From: Christensenella sp. UBA3792
GTDB taxonomy: Bacteria > Bacillota > Clostridia > Christensenellales > CAG-138
Length of the DNA: 17,067 nucleotides
NCBI GenBank assembly: GCA_002369195.1
Contig: DFEW01000040.1
Coordinates: 1 to 17,067, forward strand
Direction: 5' to 3'
The position numbers were made by a program, and so were the translations under genes. How positions within the stretch are numbered: position 1 is the first letter of the stretch; each line of letters starts with the position of its first letter. The notes under the pieces were generated by a model. That model was given only the letters and a program-made list of their open reading frames with translations. It ran no database searches and had not been told where the DNA came from. Positions 1 through 7,310 of this stretch are shown piece by piece.

Positions 1-190
1 CGCGGGCGCTCGGCTCCGCGCCCCCTTACACAAGGGCGCCATGAAGTGCGCTCCTCCAAAAGCCTTCTCCTTCGAGGAGAAGGTGGCACGAGCCGTTGCG
101 GCGAGTGACGGATGAGGTGTCGAACCGAAGTAAAAACACCGTCATTCTGAGCCGCAGGCGAAGAATCTCAGAACGCAACACCCTTGCATA
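1..190. repeat. Intergenic repeat segment: partial MITE-like unit plus a small dyad repeat
   Basis: No gene is visible here. Positions 63-71 and 75-83 form a 9-bp hairpin (CCTTCTCCT / AGGAGAAGG). It is followed by a tract running TGGCACGAG...GACGGATGAGGTGTCG that resembles one end of the inverted-repeat element at 12296-12452. A second unit at 141-173 contains TTCTGAG (145-151) and CTCAGAA (167-173), able to pair as a stem-loop. GC-rich inverted segments at 1-40 may be the edge of another repeat. These look like short palindromic intergenic repeats; I infer that they are non-coding and possibly mobile or terminator-like. The opposite end of the MITE-like unit is not seen here. Confidence 0.5.
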
Positions 191-191
191 G

Positions 192-217
192 AAAAAAGAC
201 CGCAGGCGCGGTCTTTT
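192..217 (-). terminator. Rho-independent terminator of the DUF885 lipoprotein gene
   Basis: A 10-bp perfect stem (194-203 with 208-217, AAAGACCGC / GCGGTCTTT core) has a 4-base loop AGGC. On the minus strand it is followed by a T-run (the As at 192-197). It lies 15 bases past the stop codon of the minus-strand gene. The other flank also has Ts, so it could act in both directions. Confidence 0.8.
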
Positions 218-231
218 GTTCGTTCAGCCGG

Positions 232-2082
232 TCAGTTGCCGTTGCGGATGCCGTCAGCCCATGCAGTGATCGGGTCGTTGAGCGCGACGGGGAAGGCCGG
301 TCCGCAGTCCAGCAGGAATGCGAGGAACATCTGGTCGTCCATCTGTCCTCCGAGCTTCGTGCGGCACGCCTGACGCTGCAGGTACAGCGACGTAAAGCCG
401 AAGCTGATTTCAAGGCACGTAAACGGACTGTTGCGCGCGGTCTGATATATTTGTTCCGCGTATGCCTGCGGCATGCCGTAGTACTGCGTCAGATCGTCCA
501 TGATTTCCTTCTGATCGAAGCCGTGCGCGATCAGTCCCGCGGTATAGCCGCACAGGACGTAGTTGTAGACGGTCATGAAGACGTTGTACCACTCGGCATA
601 CTCGCCGGTGCGCAGCGCGTTCTTTTTGAGCAGATGCATCGCGAGCAGCAAACTCATACCGCTATAGTAGGTGCCCGGCGCTTCCAGAATCTGCGCGCGG
701 CTGACGCCGTGTTCGAAGGAGTAGCGGTGCAGATAGTCGAAACAGGCGGCATGGATCGCATGCATGGCGACGTCGTCGGTGGCGTCGCGCAGCGCCGTGA
801 CCGAATGCTCCGGCGCGTCATAGAAGTAGCGCGCTTTCATATTGCCGAACAGATCGTCCTGCATATCCGGCAAAAAGACGGGTTCCGGCTTGACCGAAAG
901 CGGGCCGAACAGTTCTTCGAGCGCGGCGATCGTCTCGGTATAGTACTGCTCGACCGACTTGGGTTCATAATTGTCGAGCTGCGTACCGAGATCCTCCGGC
1001 AGATCCATCTGCGCGTACTCATTGCTCAGATACTGGCTTGCGGCGTCGTACAGACCGATCACGGCGTCAAGACGCTGTGCGCCTTCGCCCGTACCGGCGA
1101 CCTCGGTGAGCTTCGAGAGGAAATAGCGGTACCACTCGGTGCTTTCGTACTTGTTGGGATCGGCATAGGGGCTTGCCTCCTTCTCGCAATGCCCGCGCAT
1201 GCCGGAAAGCGCGGTGTAGAGCTTGTCGTAGGCGGCAAGGAGCGCGTCGACCGCCGTCTTATTCTGCGCAAGATACGGTTCCTGCTGTTCGGCCGTCATG
1301 CCGATGCCGGTCATGCAGTCCGCAAGACTGGTGTAGGCGAAGAAGTTCTCGCCCTCCTTGCGCACGCTGTCGATCTCCTCGAGCGTCTGATCGAGCGCGG
1401 ATGCGGTCATGAACATGCCGTTGTCGATGCGCTGCTGCTCGCGGGCAAGCAGTTTGTCAAGGAATTCCGGCATGTACGACAGCAGCTTGAGGTAACGCTG
1501 CACGTCCTCTTCGCTGCGGATGTTCACCGAGCAAAGCATGCCGGGCAGTGAAACGTGCCAGCCCTCCCCCGGAGCGAACGGGTCTTCGCAGAGAAGGAAG
1601 TCCGCCTGCTTGAGGGTCGCCTTGAGCGATTCGGTCACGGTGTCGTACGCAAGCTTGTCCTTCTCGTCGAACGCGGACGCGTCGAGTGCCGTCACCTCGT
1701 TCAAAAGCTGACGCAGGCTCGCGTAGTAGCGGATGCTCTCCTCGATCGTTCCCTCGGCGATGACCGGCAGCGAATCCGGATCGATGTCGAACGCGGACGG
1801 ATCCCAAATGCGGCTCATCGCCGCGTTCAGCGAAACGGCGGAGCGCTTGGCCGGATACTGCGCATCAAACGCCGCCCAGATCTCGGCGGGGGACTTGGTC
1901 GGCTCCGGTGTCGGTTCCGGCGTCGGAGTCGGCGCCTCGGTCGGCGCGGGGGTATCGGTCGGCGCGGCCGTCGCCTTAACGACCGGCGCGGTTTCTTCGG
2001 GCGCCTGACCGGTTGTGTCGTGACAGCCGAACAAGCCGAACAGCAGAAGCGCGGCAAGCAGCGCCGCAAGGATACGTTTCAT
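232..2082 (-). CDS. DUF885-family lipoprotein with a degenerate metallopeptidase site
   Basis: The protein has 616 residues. Residues 1-20 are a lipoprotein signal peptide ending in LFGLFGC, with Cys20 as the lipidation site. A Pro/Thr/Glu-rich tether (about 35-65) follows, then a body resembling DUF885 proteins. Matching stretches are the SLPG...SEEDVQRYLKLL region (about 178-200), the NGMFMTASA region (about 221-229) and the C-terminal LLDCGPAFPVALNDPITAW segment (about 590-608). Active DUF885 members normally carry an HExxPGH zinc motif and a later EGW motif. Here the corresponding stretches read IHAACFDYLH (443-452) and YYSGMSLLL (472-480), so the metal ligands appear lost. I infer a surface-anchored, probably non-catalytic binding protein. 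AAAGGA lies about 10 bases before the ATG. It is transcribed divergently from the sigma-factor operon. Confidence 0.75.
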   Translation of the reverse strand: MKRILAALLAALLLFGLFGCHDTTGQAPEETAPVVKATAAPTDTPAPTEAPTPTPEPTPEPTKSPAEIWAAFDAQYPAKRSAVSLNAAMSRIWDPSAFDIDPDSLPVIAEGTIEESIRYYASLRQLLNEVTALDASAFDEKDKLAYDTVTESLKATLKQADFLLCEDPFAPGEGWHVSLPGMLCSVNIRSEEDVQRYLKLLSYMPEFLDKLLAREQQRIDNGMFMTASALDQTLEEIDSVRKEGENFFAYTSLADCMTGIGMTAEQQEPYLAQNKTAVDALLAAYDKLYTALSGMRGHCEKEASPYADPNKYESTEWYRYFLSKLTEVAGTGEGAQRLDAVIGLYDAASQYLSNEYAQMDLPEDLGTQLDNYEPKSVEQYYTETIAALEELFGPLSVKPEPVFLPDMQDDLFGNMKARYFYDAPEHSVTALRDATDDVAMHAIHAACFDYLHRYSFEHGVSRAQILEAPGTYYSGMSLLLAMHLLKKNALRTGEYAEWYNVFMTVYNYVLCGYTAGLIAHGFDQKEIMDDLTQYYGMPQAYAEQIYQTARNSPFTCLEISFGFTSLYLQRQACRTKLGGQMDDQMFLAFLLDCGPAFPVALNDPITAWADGIRNGN

Positions 2083-2115
2083 AGCGCGGAATTCCTTTCG
2101 TTGCGTTCTCTATTC

Positions 2116-2167
2116 ATTATGACACACAAGAAGGGCAAAGTGTTACACCAAAATGCGCAATTTTTCG
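2116..2167. repeat. Direct repeat copy 1 with an imperfect dyad (possible operator)
   Basis: The 32 bases at 2116-2147 recur exactly at 4865-4896, and similarity continues for about 20 bases beyond. The core contains an imperfect dyad, TGACACAC (2120-2127), 12 bases, GTGTTACA (2140-2147). On the minus strand it carries TGTCATAAT, an extended -10-like element placed to drive the DUF885 gene at 2082. No good -35 is seen at the right distance. It lies between divergent genes. Confidence 0.6.
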
Positions 2168-2191
2168 AAAAAAGCGGTTTTTTTGCCGAAC

Positions 2192-2220
2192 TTGACCGCA
2201 TTTGTCGGCTGCGGTACAAT
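2192..2220 (+). promoter_or_regulatory. Sigma-A type promoter of the ECF sigma operon
   Basis: TTGACC (2192-2197), a 17-base spacer and TACAAT (2215-2220). It lies 77 bases upstream of the sigma-factor start codon, so a leader of about 70 bases is expected. The near-consensus boxes suggest housekeeping transcription rather than only ECF autoregulation. Confidence 0.75.
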
Positions 2221-2297
2221 AAAAATGAAAAAAGATGTAGCACTTTTGCCGTCTGAAGTGTTTCTATAGGCAGAGAGGTTGAAGGGGGAAAACCGGA

Positions 2298-2852
2298 ATG
2301 ATACTTTTGCTGCTGATCTTGAACAGCGAGGAGGACCGCGCGATCGTCGCTGATCTGTTCGCGAAGAACTACCACCGCATGAAACGCACGGCGATGGGCA
2401 TTCTCTGCGATCCGACCGCGGCGGAGGACGCCGTGCAGGACACGTTCGTGCGGTGCATCAAGCATTTTGACAGGCTCAAGGCCCTGCCGGAGCAGGCGCG
2501 CTCGCTCTATCTGGTCACGGCGGTGAAGAACAACGCGCTGAACCGCAGACGACAGCGCGGTACGCAGGCAACGGTTCCGCTGGAATCGTTCGATCCCGTC
2601 GATCAAAGCGCCGCGGTCGAGGAGCAGGCGATCCGCTCGCTGACCGTCGCGGAGCTCAAGGAGGCGTTCAAGCGGCTGCCGGAGAGCCTCAAGGACGTGC
2701 TGCGGTATAAGTATTTGCTGGAACTCAGCAATCGCGAGATCGCGGACGCGCTCGGCGTCACCAAAAGCACCGTGCGCGTGTATCTTGTGCGCGCGCGGCG
2801 CGCCGTACTCGGGATGTGCAGGGAGAACGGATATGCGAAAGAGAACGATTGA
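2298..2852 (+). CDS. ECF-type RNA polymerase sigma factor
   Basis: The protein has 184 residues, a normal length for an extracytoplasmic-function sigma factor. Region 2 is seen near residues 20-60 (LFAKNYHRMKRTAMGIL, then AAEDAVQDTFVRCIKHF), which binds core polymerase and the -10 element. Region 4 lies near 125-175 (FKRLPESLKDVLRYKYLL, then NREIADALGVTKSTVRVYL), a helix-turn-helix that reads the -35. There is no region 3, as expected for the class. The ATG is preceded by AAGGGGG at good spacing. Its last 20 bases overlap the next gene, which codes for a membrane protein with an anti-sigma layout, so the two are probably a sigma/anti-sigma pair. The signal it answers to is unknown. Confidence 0.92.
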   Translation: MILLLLILNSEEDRAIVADLFAKNYHRMKRTAMGILCDPTAAEDAVQDTFVRCIKHFDRLKALPEQARSLYLVTAVKNNALNRRRQRGTQATVPLESFDPVDQSAAVEEQAIRSLTVAELKEAFKRLPESLKDVLRYKYLLELSNREIADALGVTKSTVRVYLVRARRAVLGMCRENGYAKEND

Positions 2853-4173
2853 CAAACTGCTGCAGGCGGCGATCGTCGAACAGGCCGCGGAACAGGGCGA
2901 GCTCTGGGATCGCGAGCCCGTTCTTGAGCCGATCCCCGAGGAATCGCAAAAGCGCTTCGACGCCGCGTTGTACGGCGAACCGCCGAAGCAGACGGGCGCG
3001 GAGGACTTTTTCGGGCAGCCCGCGCCGAAACCCGCGCCGGGACCGAAGCGCCGCCGCGTGCTTGCCTTTGCGCTGACCGGCGTCAGCCTTGCCGCCGTCG
3101 TTCTGGTCGTCGGGCTGATGATCGGCGTCAGCAGAGGCGAAAAAGGCATCAAGCCCGACGTTCTCGCGCCGGTCAATCCGGATGCACAGTCCACAGACGC
3201 GCCGCCCGCCGGCGCAGGCGTCCGTCCGGCGGACGCAACCGCGCCCGGTCTTGCCGAACCGACCGAACCGGAAGAACCGCTGCCGACGGTGCCTGCGGAA
3301 ACGAGTACGCCCGCGCCGGAAGGCATGCCGTTGGAGCTGACCGACGATCTGCCGGAGATCAAGACAGTCACACACCCCTGGCAGGGGTATGACTGCCTGA
3401 TCCCGGAGGGCTTTGTCAGCGCGCACGAGTCCGACCAAGAGTTCATATCCATTACAAGCGAAATGAACGATCGGAACATGTTCCAGTTGGCGTATGAGCT
3501 GATACCGACGGAAACGCTCGATGGGTGGGACAGCGACGTCTTTTCGGAGCAGCATCTTCAGATATTGCTCAGCAAGATCGGCGTGCCGGAGTCGCAGTAT
3601 GCGGACTTTTCCGGGCATTCCGTGCGAACCGTTGAAAACGGCGTGGTCTGCTATCATCTGTATAACCGGTCCCAAAAAGTATACGCCTGCCTTGCAAGAG
3701 TCCTGTCCGATGAAAAGAACAGTCTCGTTGCGGTCGGCATGATGCTGGGCGAGTACGGCATCGGCGAGTTCGACAGCGTGGTCAATGCGTTTCTCAATCA
3801 AAGCAGCGAGAAAGCGGACGCTACGTTTGAGATCAAAAGTCTTGTCGGCACGTGGACAATGATCGACCCGCCGTCATCCGCACAGGGGTATACATGTGAA
3901 CTGGTATTTGAATCGGACGAGAAGGTCACGCTGAATGTTTCCCAATCGGGGAAAACCGGCAGTTTTGCATTTACTTATATCTTAACAGACAACACCGTGC
4001 ATCTGTACATGGAAGACTATGAGGTATATCCCGACGGCTCTGTCGTCAAGCAAAAGCAGGAATACTATCTGTTCGTTTCCGACGGCGTCATGACCTATGA
4101 TCTCGAAACGGACACCCTGTTTGTACCGAACGGCGAAGGCGGACAGACACGGTTTATCAGGCAGGCAGATTGA
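2833..4173 (+). CDS. Putative membrane-bound anti-sigma factor / sensor protein
   Basis: I choose the ATG at 2833 (446 residues), with AGGGAG just upstream; it overlaps the sigma-factor gene by 20 bases in another frame. Residues 1-75 are a charged cytoplasmic segment beginning MRKRTIDKLLQAAI, like the N-termini of proteins encoded after clostridial ECF factors. After KRRR (72-75) comes one transmembrane helix (about 76-98). A Pro/Thr/Glu-rich stalk (about 105-175) leads to an outside region. The far C-terminus has LVGTWTM followed by alternating beta-like strands, reminiscent of lipocalin-like beta-barrel domains. Position and topology imply that it holds the sigma factor and senses an envelope signal. 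No zinc-binding HxxxCxxC motif is visible, so it is not a classical ZAS-type anti-sigma factor. The role is inferred. Confidence 0.7.
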   Translation: MRKRTIDKLLQAAIVEQAAEQGELWDREPVLEPIPEESQKRFDAALYGEPPKQTGAEDFFGQPAPKPAPGPKRRRVLAFALTGVSLAAVVLVVGLMIGVSRGEKGIKPDVLAPVNPDAQSTDAPPAGAGVRPADATAPGLAEPTEPEEPLPTVPAETSTPAPEGMPLELTDDLPEIKTVTHPWQGYDCLIPEGFVSAHESDQEFISITSEMNDRNMFQLAYELIPTETLDGWDSDVFSEQHLQILLSKIGVPESQYADFSGHSVRTVENGVVCYHLYNRSQKVYACLARVLSDEKNSLVAVGMMLGEYGIGEFDSVVNAFLNQSSEKADATFEIKSLVGTWTMIDPPSSAQGYTCELVFESDEKVTLNVSQSGKTGSFAFTYILTDNTVHLYMEDYEVYPDGSVVKQKQEYYLFVSDGVMTYDLETDTLFVPNGEGGQTRFIRQAD

Positions 4174-4198
4174 ACGCACGAAGTACGGAAGAAAAAGT

Positions 4199-4843
4199 AT
4201 GAAACGGAAACAGATTATCATTCTTTTGCTGGCGGCCCTGCTGCTTGGATGCAGCATGGGAGGAACGGAAATACAAAGTGAAGCGACGGAACAGCCCGCG
4301 GACTCACCTGCGGAAACAAGCGAACCGGAGGTCAAGGATCCGGCGCTGAATCCGTTTTTCACCTGCACGGGGACGGAATACGGGGCGTACCCGATCATTG
4401 CGCCGAAAGAGAGGAGAGCAGAGGCAGAGACGCTGTTTGCAGCGTACAGGGAACTGTTCGAACTTGCCGCTGCGGAGTGGCCCGATCTTGAGCATTTCGG
4501 GATTGCGGACGGAGAGGCGTATTGCTGGGATGAAGCGCAGAGGAAAAATGAAACGGTCGATCCTGCGACGCTGCCGGAAAGTTTGCAGAAGCTGATCGCG
4601 CTGTCGGCAGAGACGGGGATCCATGCATACCAAAGCGGACCGGAGCCGGTCTTTGCGGAGGACGCCGCACCGTATTTCAAAGTGGAATTTCCGCGGGCGA
4701 TCGATACGACGTATCAGGATCCCGGCATTCTCTATGAGGTCTGGCTGATCTATACGGCGAACACCGCAGAACAGATCCGCTATTCCGAAATGGAACCGCT
4801 CGCGGAGAACTGGTACATCGAGGTATACTTCTACGCGTATTGA
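4199..4843 (+). CDS. Small lipoprotein of unknown function in the sigma-factor operon
   Basis: The start at 4199 gives 214 residues and a clear lipoprotein signal peptide: MKRK, a hydrophobic core and the lipobox LLLGC with Cys17. GGAAG lies about 8 bases upstream. A short acidic, Thr/Pro-rich tether (about 25-45) precedes a globular region containing TEYGAYPIIAPKERRAE and a C-terminal IRYSEMEPLAENWYIEVYF stretch. I do not recognise the family. It begins 25 bases after the anti-sigma-like gene, so it is most likely co-transcribed with it and works outside the membrane. It could be a ligand-binding partner of the sensor protein or simply an effector of the regulon. Confidence 0.72.
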   Translation: MKRKQIIILLLAALLLGCSMGGTEIQSEATEQPADSPAETSEPEVKDPALNPFFTCTGTEYGAYPIIAPKERRAEAETLFAAYRELFELAAAEWPDLEHFGIADGEAYCWDEAQRKNETVDPATLPESLQKLIALSAETGIHAYQSGPEPVFAEDAAPYFKVEFPRAIDTTYQDPGILYEVWLIYTANTAEQIRYSEMEPLAENWYIEVYFYAY

Positions 4844-4864
4844 ACTGCAGGATGATTCTCTTCT

Positions 4865-4915
4865 ATTATGACACACAAGAAGGGCAAAGTGTTACAGAAA
4901 AATGCGAAATTTGCA
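4865..4915. repeat. Direct repeat copy 2 with the same imperfect dyad
   Basis: Bases 4865-4896 are identical to 2116-2147 and carry the same dyad (4869-4876 and 4889-4896). Similarity continues to about 4915 with scattered changes. This copy sits just after the stop of the lipoprotein gene, in a convergent intergenic region. On the minus strand the extended -10-like TGTCATAAT would point antisense into the lipoprotein gene. Confidence 0.6.
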
Positions 4916-4998
4916 GAAATTTTCCGAAAATATCGGCTTCGCCGCGCGGAAGGGAACCTGGGCGACTCTTGCGCGGTTTGCGATAAGGATGCGCGGAC

Positions 4999-5031
4999 AA
5001 AAAAGAGGGCTTCCGGTCGGAAGTCCTCTTT
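4999..5031 (-). terminator. Terminator of the lrp-pnt operon (possibly bidirectional)
   Basis: A 13-bp stem (5002-5014 with 5019-5031, one G-T pair) encloses the loop GGTC. On the minus strand it ends in a T-run made from the A-run at 4999-5004. It starts 12 bases after the pntB stop. The plus-strand side has only CGAGTTTT, so it would be a weaker terminator for the convergent sigma-factor operon. Confidence 0.82.
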
Positions 5032-5043
5032 CGAGTTTTGGGA

Positions 5044-6972
5044 TTACAGCTCCGCAAGCAGCGTATCGAGCGATTCCTTTGCGTCGCCGAGCAGGAGCCG
5101 AATGCCGGTCTTGCGCGAGTAAAGCGGGTTTTCGACGCCCGCATAGCCGGGCTTCAGGTCGTAGTTGCACACGATCACCTGCGGCGCCTGATCGACGTTG
5201 AGAATCGGCATGCCGTAGATCGGCGTACCCTCCGCTTCGCGCGCGGCGGGGTTCATGACGTCGCTTGCGCCGACGACCACGACCGCGTCGCAGTTCTTGA
5301 AGTCGTCGTTGATCGCGTCGAGCTCGTAGAGATGCTCATAATCGACGTCCGCTTCCGCGAGCAGCACGTTCATGTGACCGGGCATGCGTCCCGCGACCGG
5401 ATGGATCGCAAAGCGCACGGTTGCGCCGTTCGCTTCGAGCTTGTCGCAGAGCGCTTTGACCTTATGCTGCGCCTGCGAAAGTGCCATGCCGTAGCCGGGC
5501 ACGATGATCACGTTCTTTGCGTCCTTCAGCGAAAACGCGGGTGCTTCCGTCTGCGCCTTGGGGGCGGTGGTCGAAAGCTCTGCAAGCAGCGTATCAAGCG
5601 ATTCCTTTGCGTCGCCGAGCAGGAGCCGGATGCCGGTCTTGCGCGAGTAGAGCGGGTTTTCGACGCCCGCGTAGCCGGGCTTCAGGTCGTAGTTGCACAC
5701 GATCACCTGCGGCGCCTGATCGACGTTGAGGATCGGCATGCCGTAGATCGGTGTGCCCTCGGCTTCACGCGCGGCGGGGTTCATGACGTCGCTTGCGCCG
5801 ACGACCACGACCGCGTCGCAGTTCTTGAAGTCGTCGTTGATCGCGTCGAGCTCGTAGAGGTGCTCGTAGTCGACGTCCGCTTCCGCGAGCAGCACGTTCA
5901 TGTGACCGGGCATGCGTCCCGCGACCGGATGGATCGCAAAGCGCACGGTTGCGCCGTTCGCTTCGAGCTTATCGCAGAGCGCTTTGACCTTATGCTGCGC
6001 CTGTGAAAGCGCCATGCCGTAGCCGGGCACGATGATCACGTTCTTTGCGTCGCGAAGCGAGAATTCCGGCTCGGGTTCGGGCTCGGGTTCCGGTTCGGGA
6101 GCGGGAGCGGGGGCTTCCGCTTTTTTCGGTTCGGGCTTGTCGAGCTTGACGGTCTTGCCGAGCAGGATGTCCATCAGGTGCCGGTTCATGGCGCGGCACA
6201 TGATCTGCGTCAGCAGCAGGCCGGACGAACCGACGATGCCGCCGACCGCGACGAGCAGCACGTTTGCGATCGCCATACCGGCAATCGCACCAGCAACGCC
6301 GGACAGCGAGTTGAGAAGCGAGATCGCGACGGGCATATCCGCGCCGCCGACGCGCATCGCAAACAGCCAGCCGAACAGCAGAGCCGCAACGGCGCAAAGC
6401 ACGAGCGAAACGATGTTCAGCCCGTCAAACGCCGCAAGCACCACGCCAGCAAGGCAGACAAGGAGCAACAGCACGGAAACGAGACTGTGACCCTTGAACT
6501 TCTTGGGACGGCTGTCGATCTTGCGCGCAAGCTTCAGCGCCGCGATCAGCGAGCCGGTGAAGGTGATTGCGCCGATGACCAGAGCGAGCGCCGCGGTGAT
6601 GCGCGCAAAGACGGTTTCGCTGCCCTTGGCGAGCTCGATTCCGCCGACCAGCGCGCTTGCCAGACCGCCGATGCCGTTCAGCAGCGCGACGGTCTGGGGC
6701 ATTTCGATCATCTTGACGCGCTTTGCCCAAATGAGACCCGCGATGAGACCGGCCGCCATTGCGCAGACCGCGCCGATCAGGATCCCGAGCCACTTGGCGG
6801 CGTCCACCGCCGCGAGCGCGTTCCAGATGGTCAGCACGATCGCAAGCAGCATGACGCAGACGCATACGAGGTTGCCCGCGACCGCGGAGCGAACCTTGCT
6901 CTGCATCGACAGACCGATGAGCACGAATGCCGAGAGAACGGCACTGAGCACGTAGAACAGAATCGGACTCAT
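5044..6972 (-). CDS. pntB: NAD(P) transhydrogenase beta subunit with tandem-duplicated NADP(H)-binding domain III
   Basis: PntB forms the rest of the proton channel (domain II) and binds NADP(H) in domain III; with the alpha subunits it couples hydride transfer from NADH to NADP+ to proton entry. Residues 1 to about 270 are very hydrophobic with many membrane helices (MSPILFYVLSAVLSAFVLIG onward). A Pro-Glu repeat linker (about 288-303) leads to domain III: VPGYGMALSQAQ, the HPVAGRMPGHMNVLLAEA segment and GYAGVENPL. Unusually, domain III is present twice, residues 308-466 and 484-642, joined by a 17-residue Ala/Thr-rich linker. The copies are identical in protein. Family members are usually about 460-470 residues; this one has 642, the excess matching one extra domain. 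Its ATG overlaps the pntAB stop (ATGA). Confidence 0.93.
   Translation of the reverse strand: MSPILFYVLSAVLSAFVLIGLSMQSKVRSAVAGNLVCVCVMLLAIVLTIWNALAAVDAAKWLGILIGAVCAMAAGLIAGLIWAKRVKMIEMPQTVALLNGIGGLASALVGGIELAKGSETVFARITAALALVIGAITFTGSLIAALKLARKIDSRPKKFKGHSLVSVLLLLVCLAGVVLAAFDGLNIVSLVLCAVAALLFGWLFAMRVGGADMPVAISLLNSLSGVAGAIAGMAIANVLLVAVGGIVGSSGLLLTQIMCRAMNRHLMDILLGKTVKLDKPEPKKAEAPAPAPEPEPEPEPEPEFSLRDAKNVIIVPGYGMALSQAQHKVKALCDKLEANGATVRFAIHPVAGRMPGHMNVLLAEADVDYEHLYELDAINDDFKNCDAVVVVGASDVMNPAAREAEGTPIYGMPILNVDQAPQVIVCNYDLKPGYAGVENPLYSRKTGIRLLLGDAKESLDTLLAELSTTAPKAQTEAPAFSLKDAKNVIIVPGYGMALSQAQHKVKALCDKLEANGATVRFAIHPVAGRMPGHMNVLLAEADVDYEHLYELDAINDDFKNCDAVVVVGASDVMNPAAREAEGTPIYGMPILNVDQAPQVIVCNYDLKPGYAGVENPLYSRKTGIRLLLGDAKESLDTLLAEL
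5047..6051. repeat. In-frame tandem duplication inside pntB (unit offset 528 bp)
   Basis: Bases 5047-5523 and 5575-6051 (477 bases each, offset 528 = 176 codons) align without gaps. By hand I count about 17 differences, roughly 96% identity. None changes an amino acid. The spacer codes for the linker between the domain copies. Similarity stops abruptly at 5524 and 6052, where the codons before the conserved Asp-Ala-Lys-Asn diverge. Confidence 0.93.
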
Positions 6973-7298
6973 TCGTTCGCGTCCTCCTTGCCCTTCTTAT
7001 TGAACATGCGCAGCATCTTATGCGTGACCGCAAAGCCGCCTGCGACGTTGATCATCGCAAACGCGGCCGCGGCAAGCGCGATGCACATCAGCACGGTCTG
7101 TTCGTTCGCGGCACAAACCACGCCGGCAATCAGCGCGCCGAGCACGGTGACACCGGACAGCGCGTTCATGCCGGACATCAGCGGCGTATGCAGCAGACTC
7201 GGCACCTTCTTGATGATGATGTAGCCGAGCACGGATGCTACGATAAAGACGCCGACGAGAATGACAGGTCCCCAAACGGGATGCGTCAGAATATCCAT
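6969..7298 (-). CDS. pntAB: NAD(P) transhydrogenase alpha subunit, membrane part
   Basis: This 109-residue protein is the membrane portion of the split alpha subunit. It supplies the first domain II helices, which pack against PntB to form the proton path. Hydrophobic stretches lie near residues 9-30, 44-63 and 68-91; the segment HTPLMSGMNALSGVTVLGAL is typical of the family. The tail is charged (FNKKGKEDANE). A strong GGAGG sits 5 bases before the ATG, the pntAA stop is 12 bases upstream, and its stop overlaps the pntB start by 4 bases. These point to translational coupling and fixed stoichiometry. The split into PntAA and PntAB is the usual arrangement in many bacteria and is not a truncation. 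Confidence 0.93.
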   Translation of the reverse strand: MDILTHPVWGPVILVGVFIVASVLGYIIIKKVPSLLHTPLMSGMNALSGVTVLGALIAGVVCAANEQTVLMCIALAAAAFAMINVAGGFAVTHKMLRMFNKKGKEDANE

Positions 7299-7310
7299 CG
7301 AACCTCCGGA

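Noticed and set aside
184..1551. A 455-codon plus-strand open frame antisense to the DUF885 gene
   Set aside because: It starts inside the terminator hairpin and lacks a ribosome binding site or domains; the minus-strand frame has a signal peptide and family matches.
2119..2256. Possible small peptide gene starting MTHKKGKVL, also at 4868
   Set aside because: No ribosome binding site precedes either ATG, and similarity ends after about 18 residues, at both protein and DNA level. It is better explained as part of a DNA repeat.
5038..6006. A plus-strand frame with an internal protein repeat
   Set aside because: The repeat is only the reverse-strand reflection of the domain III duplication in pntB.
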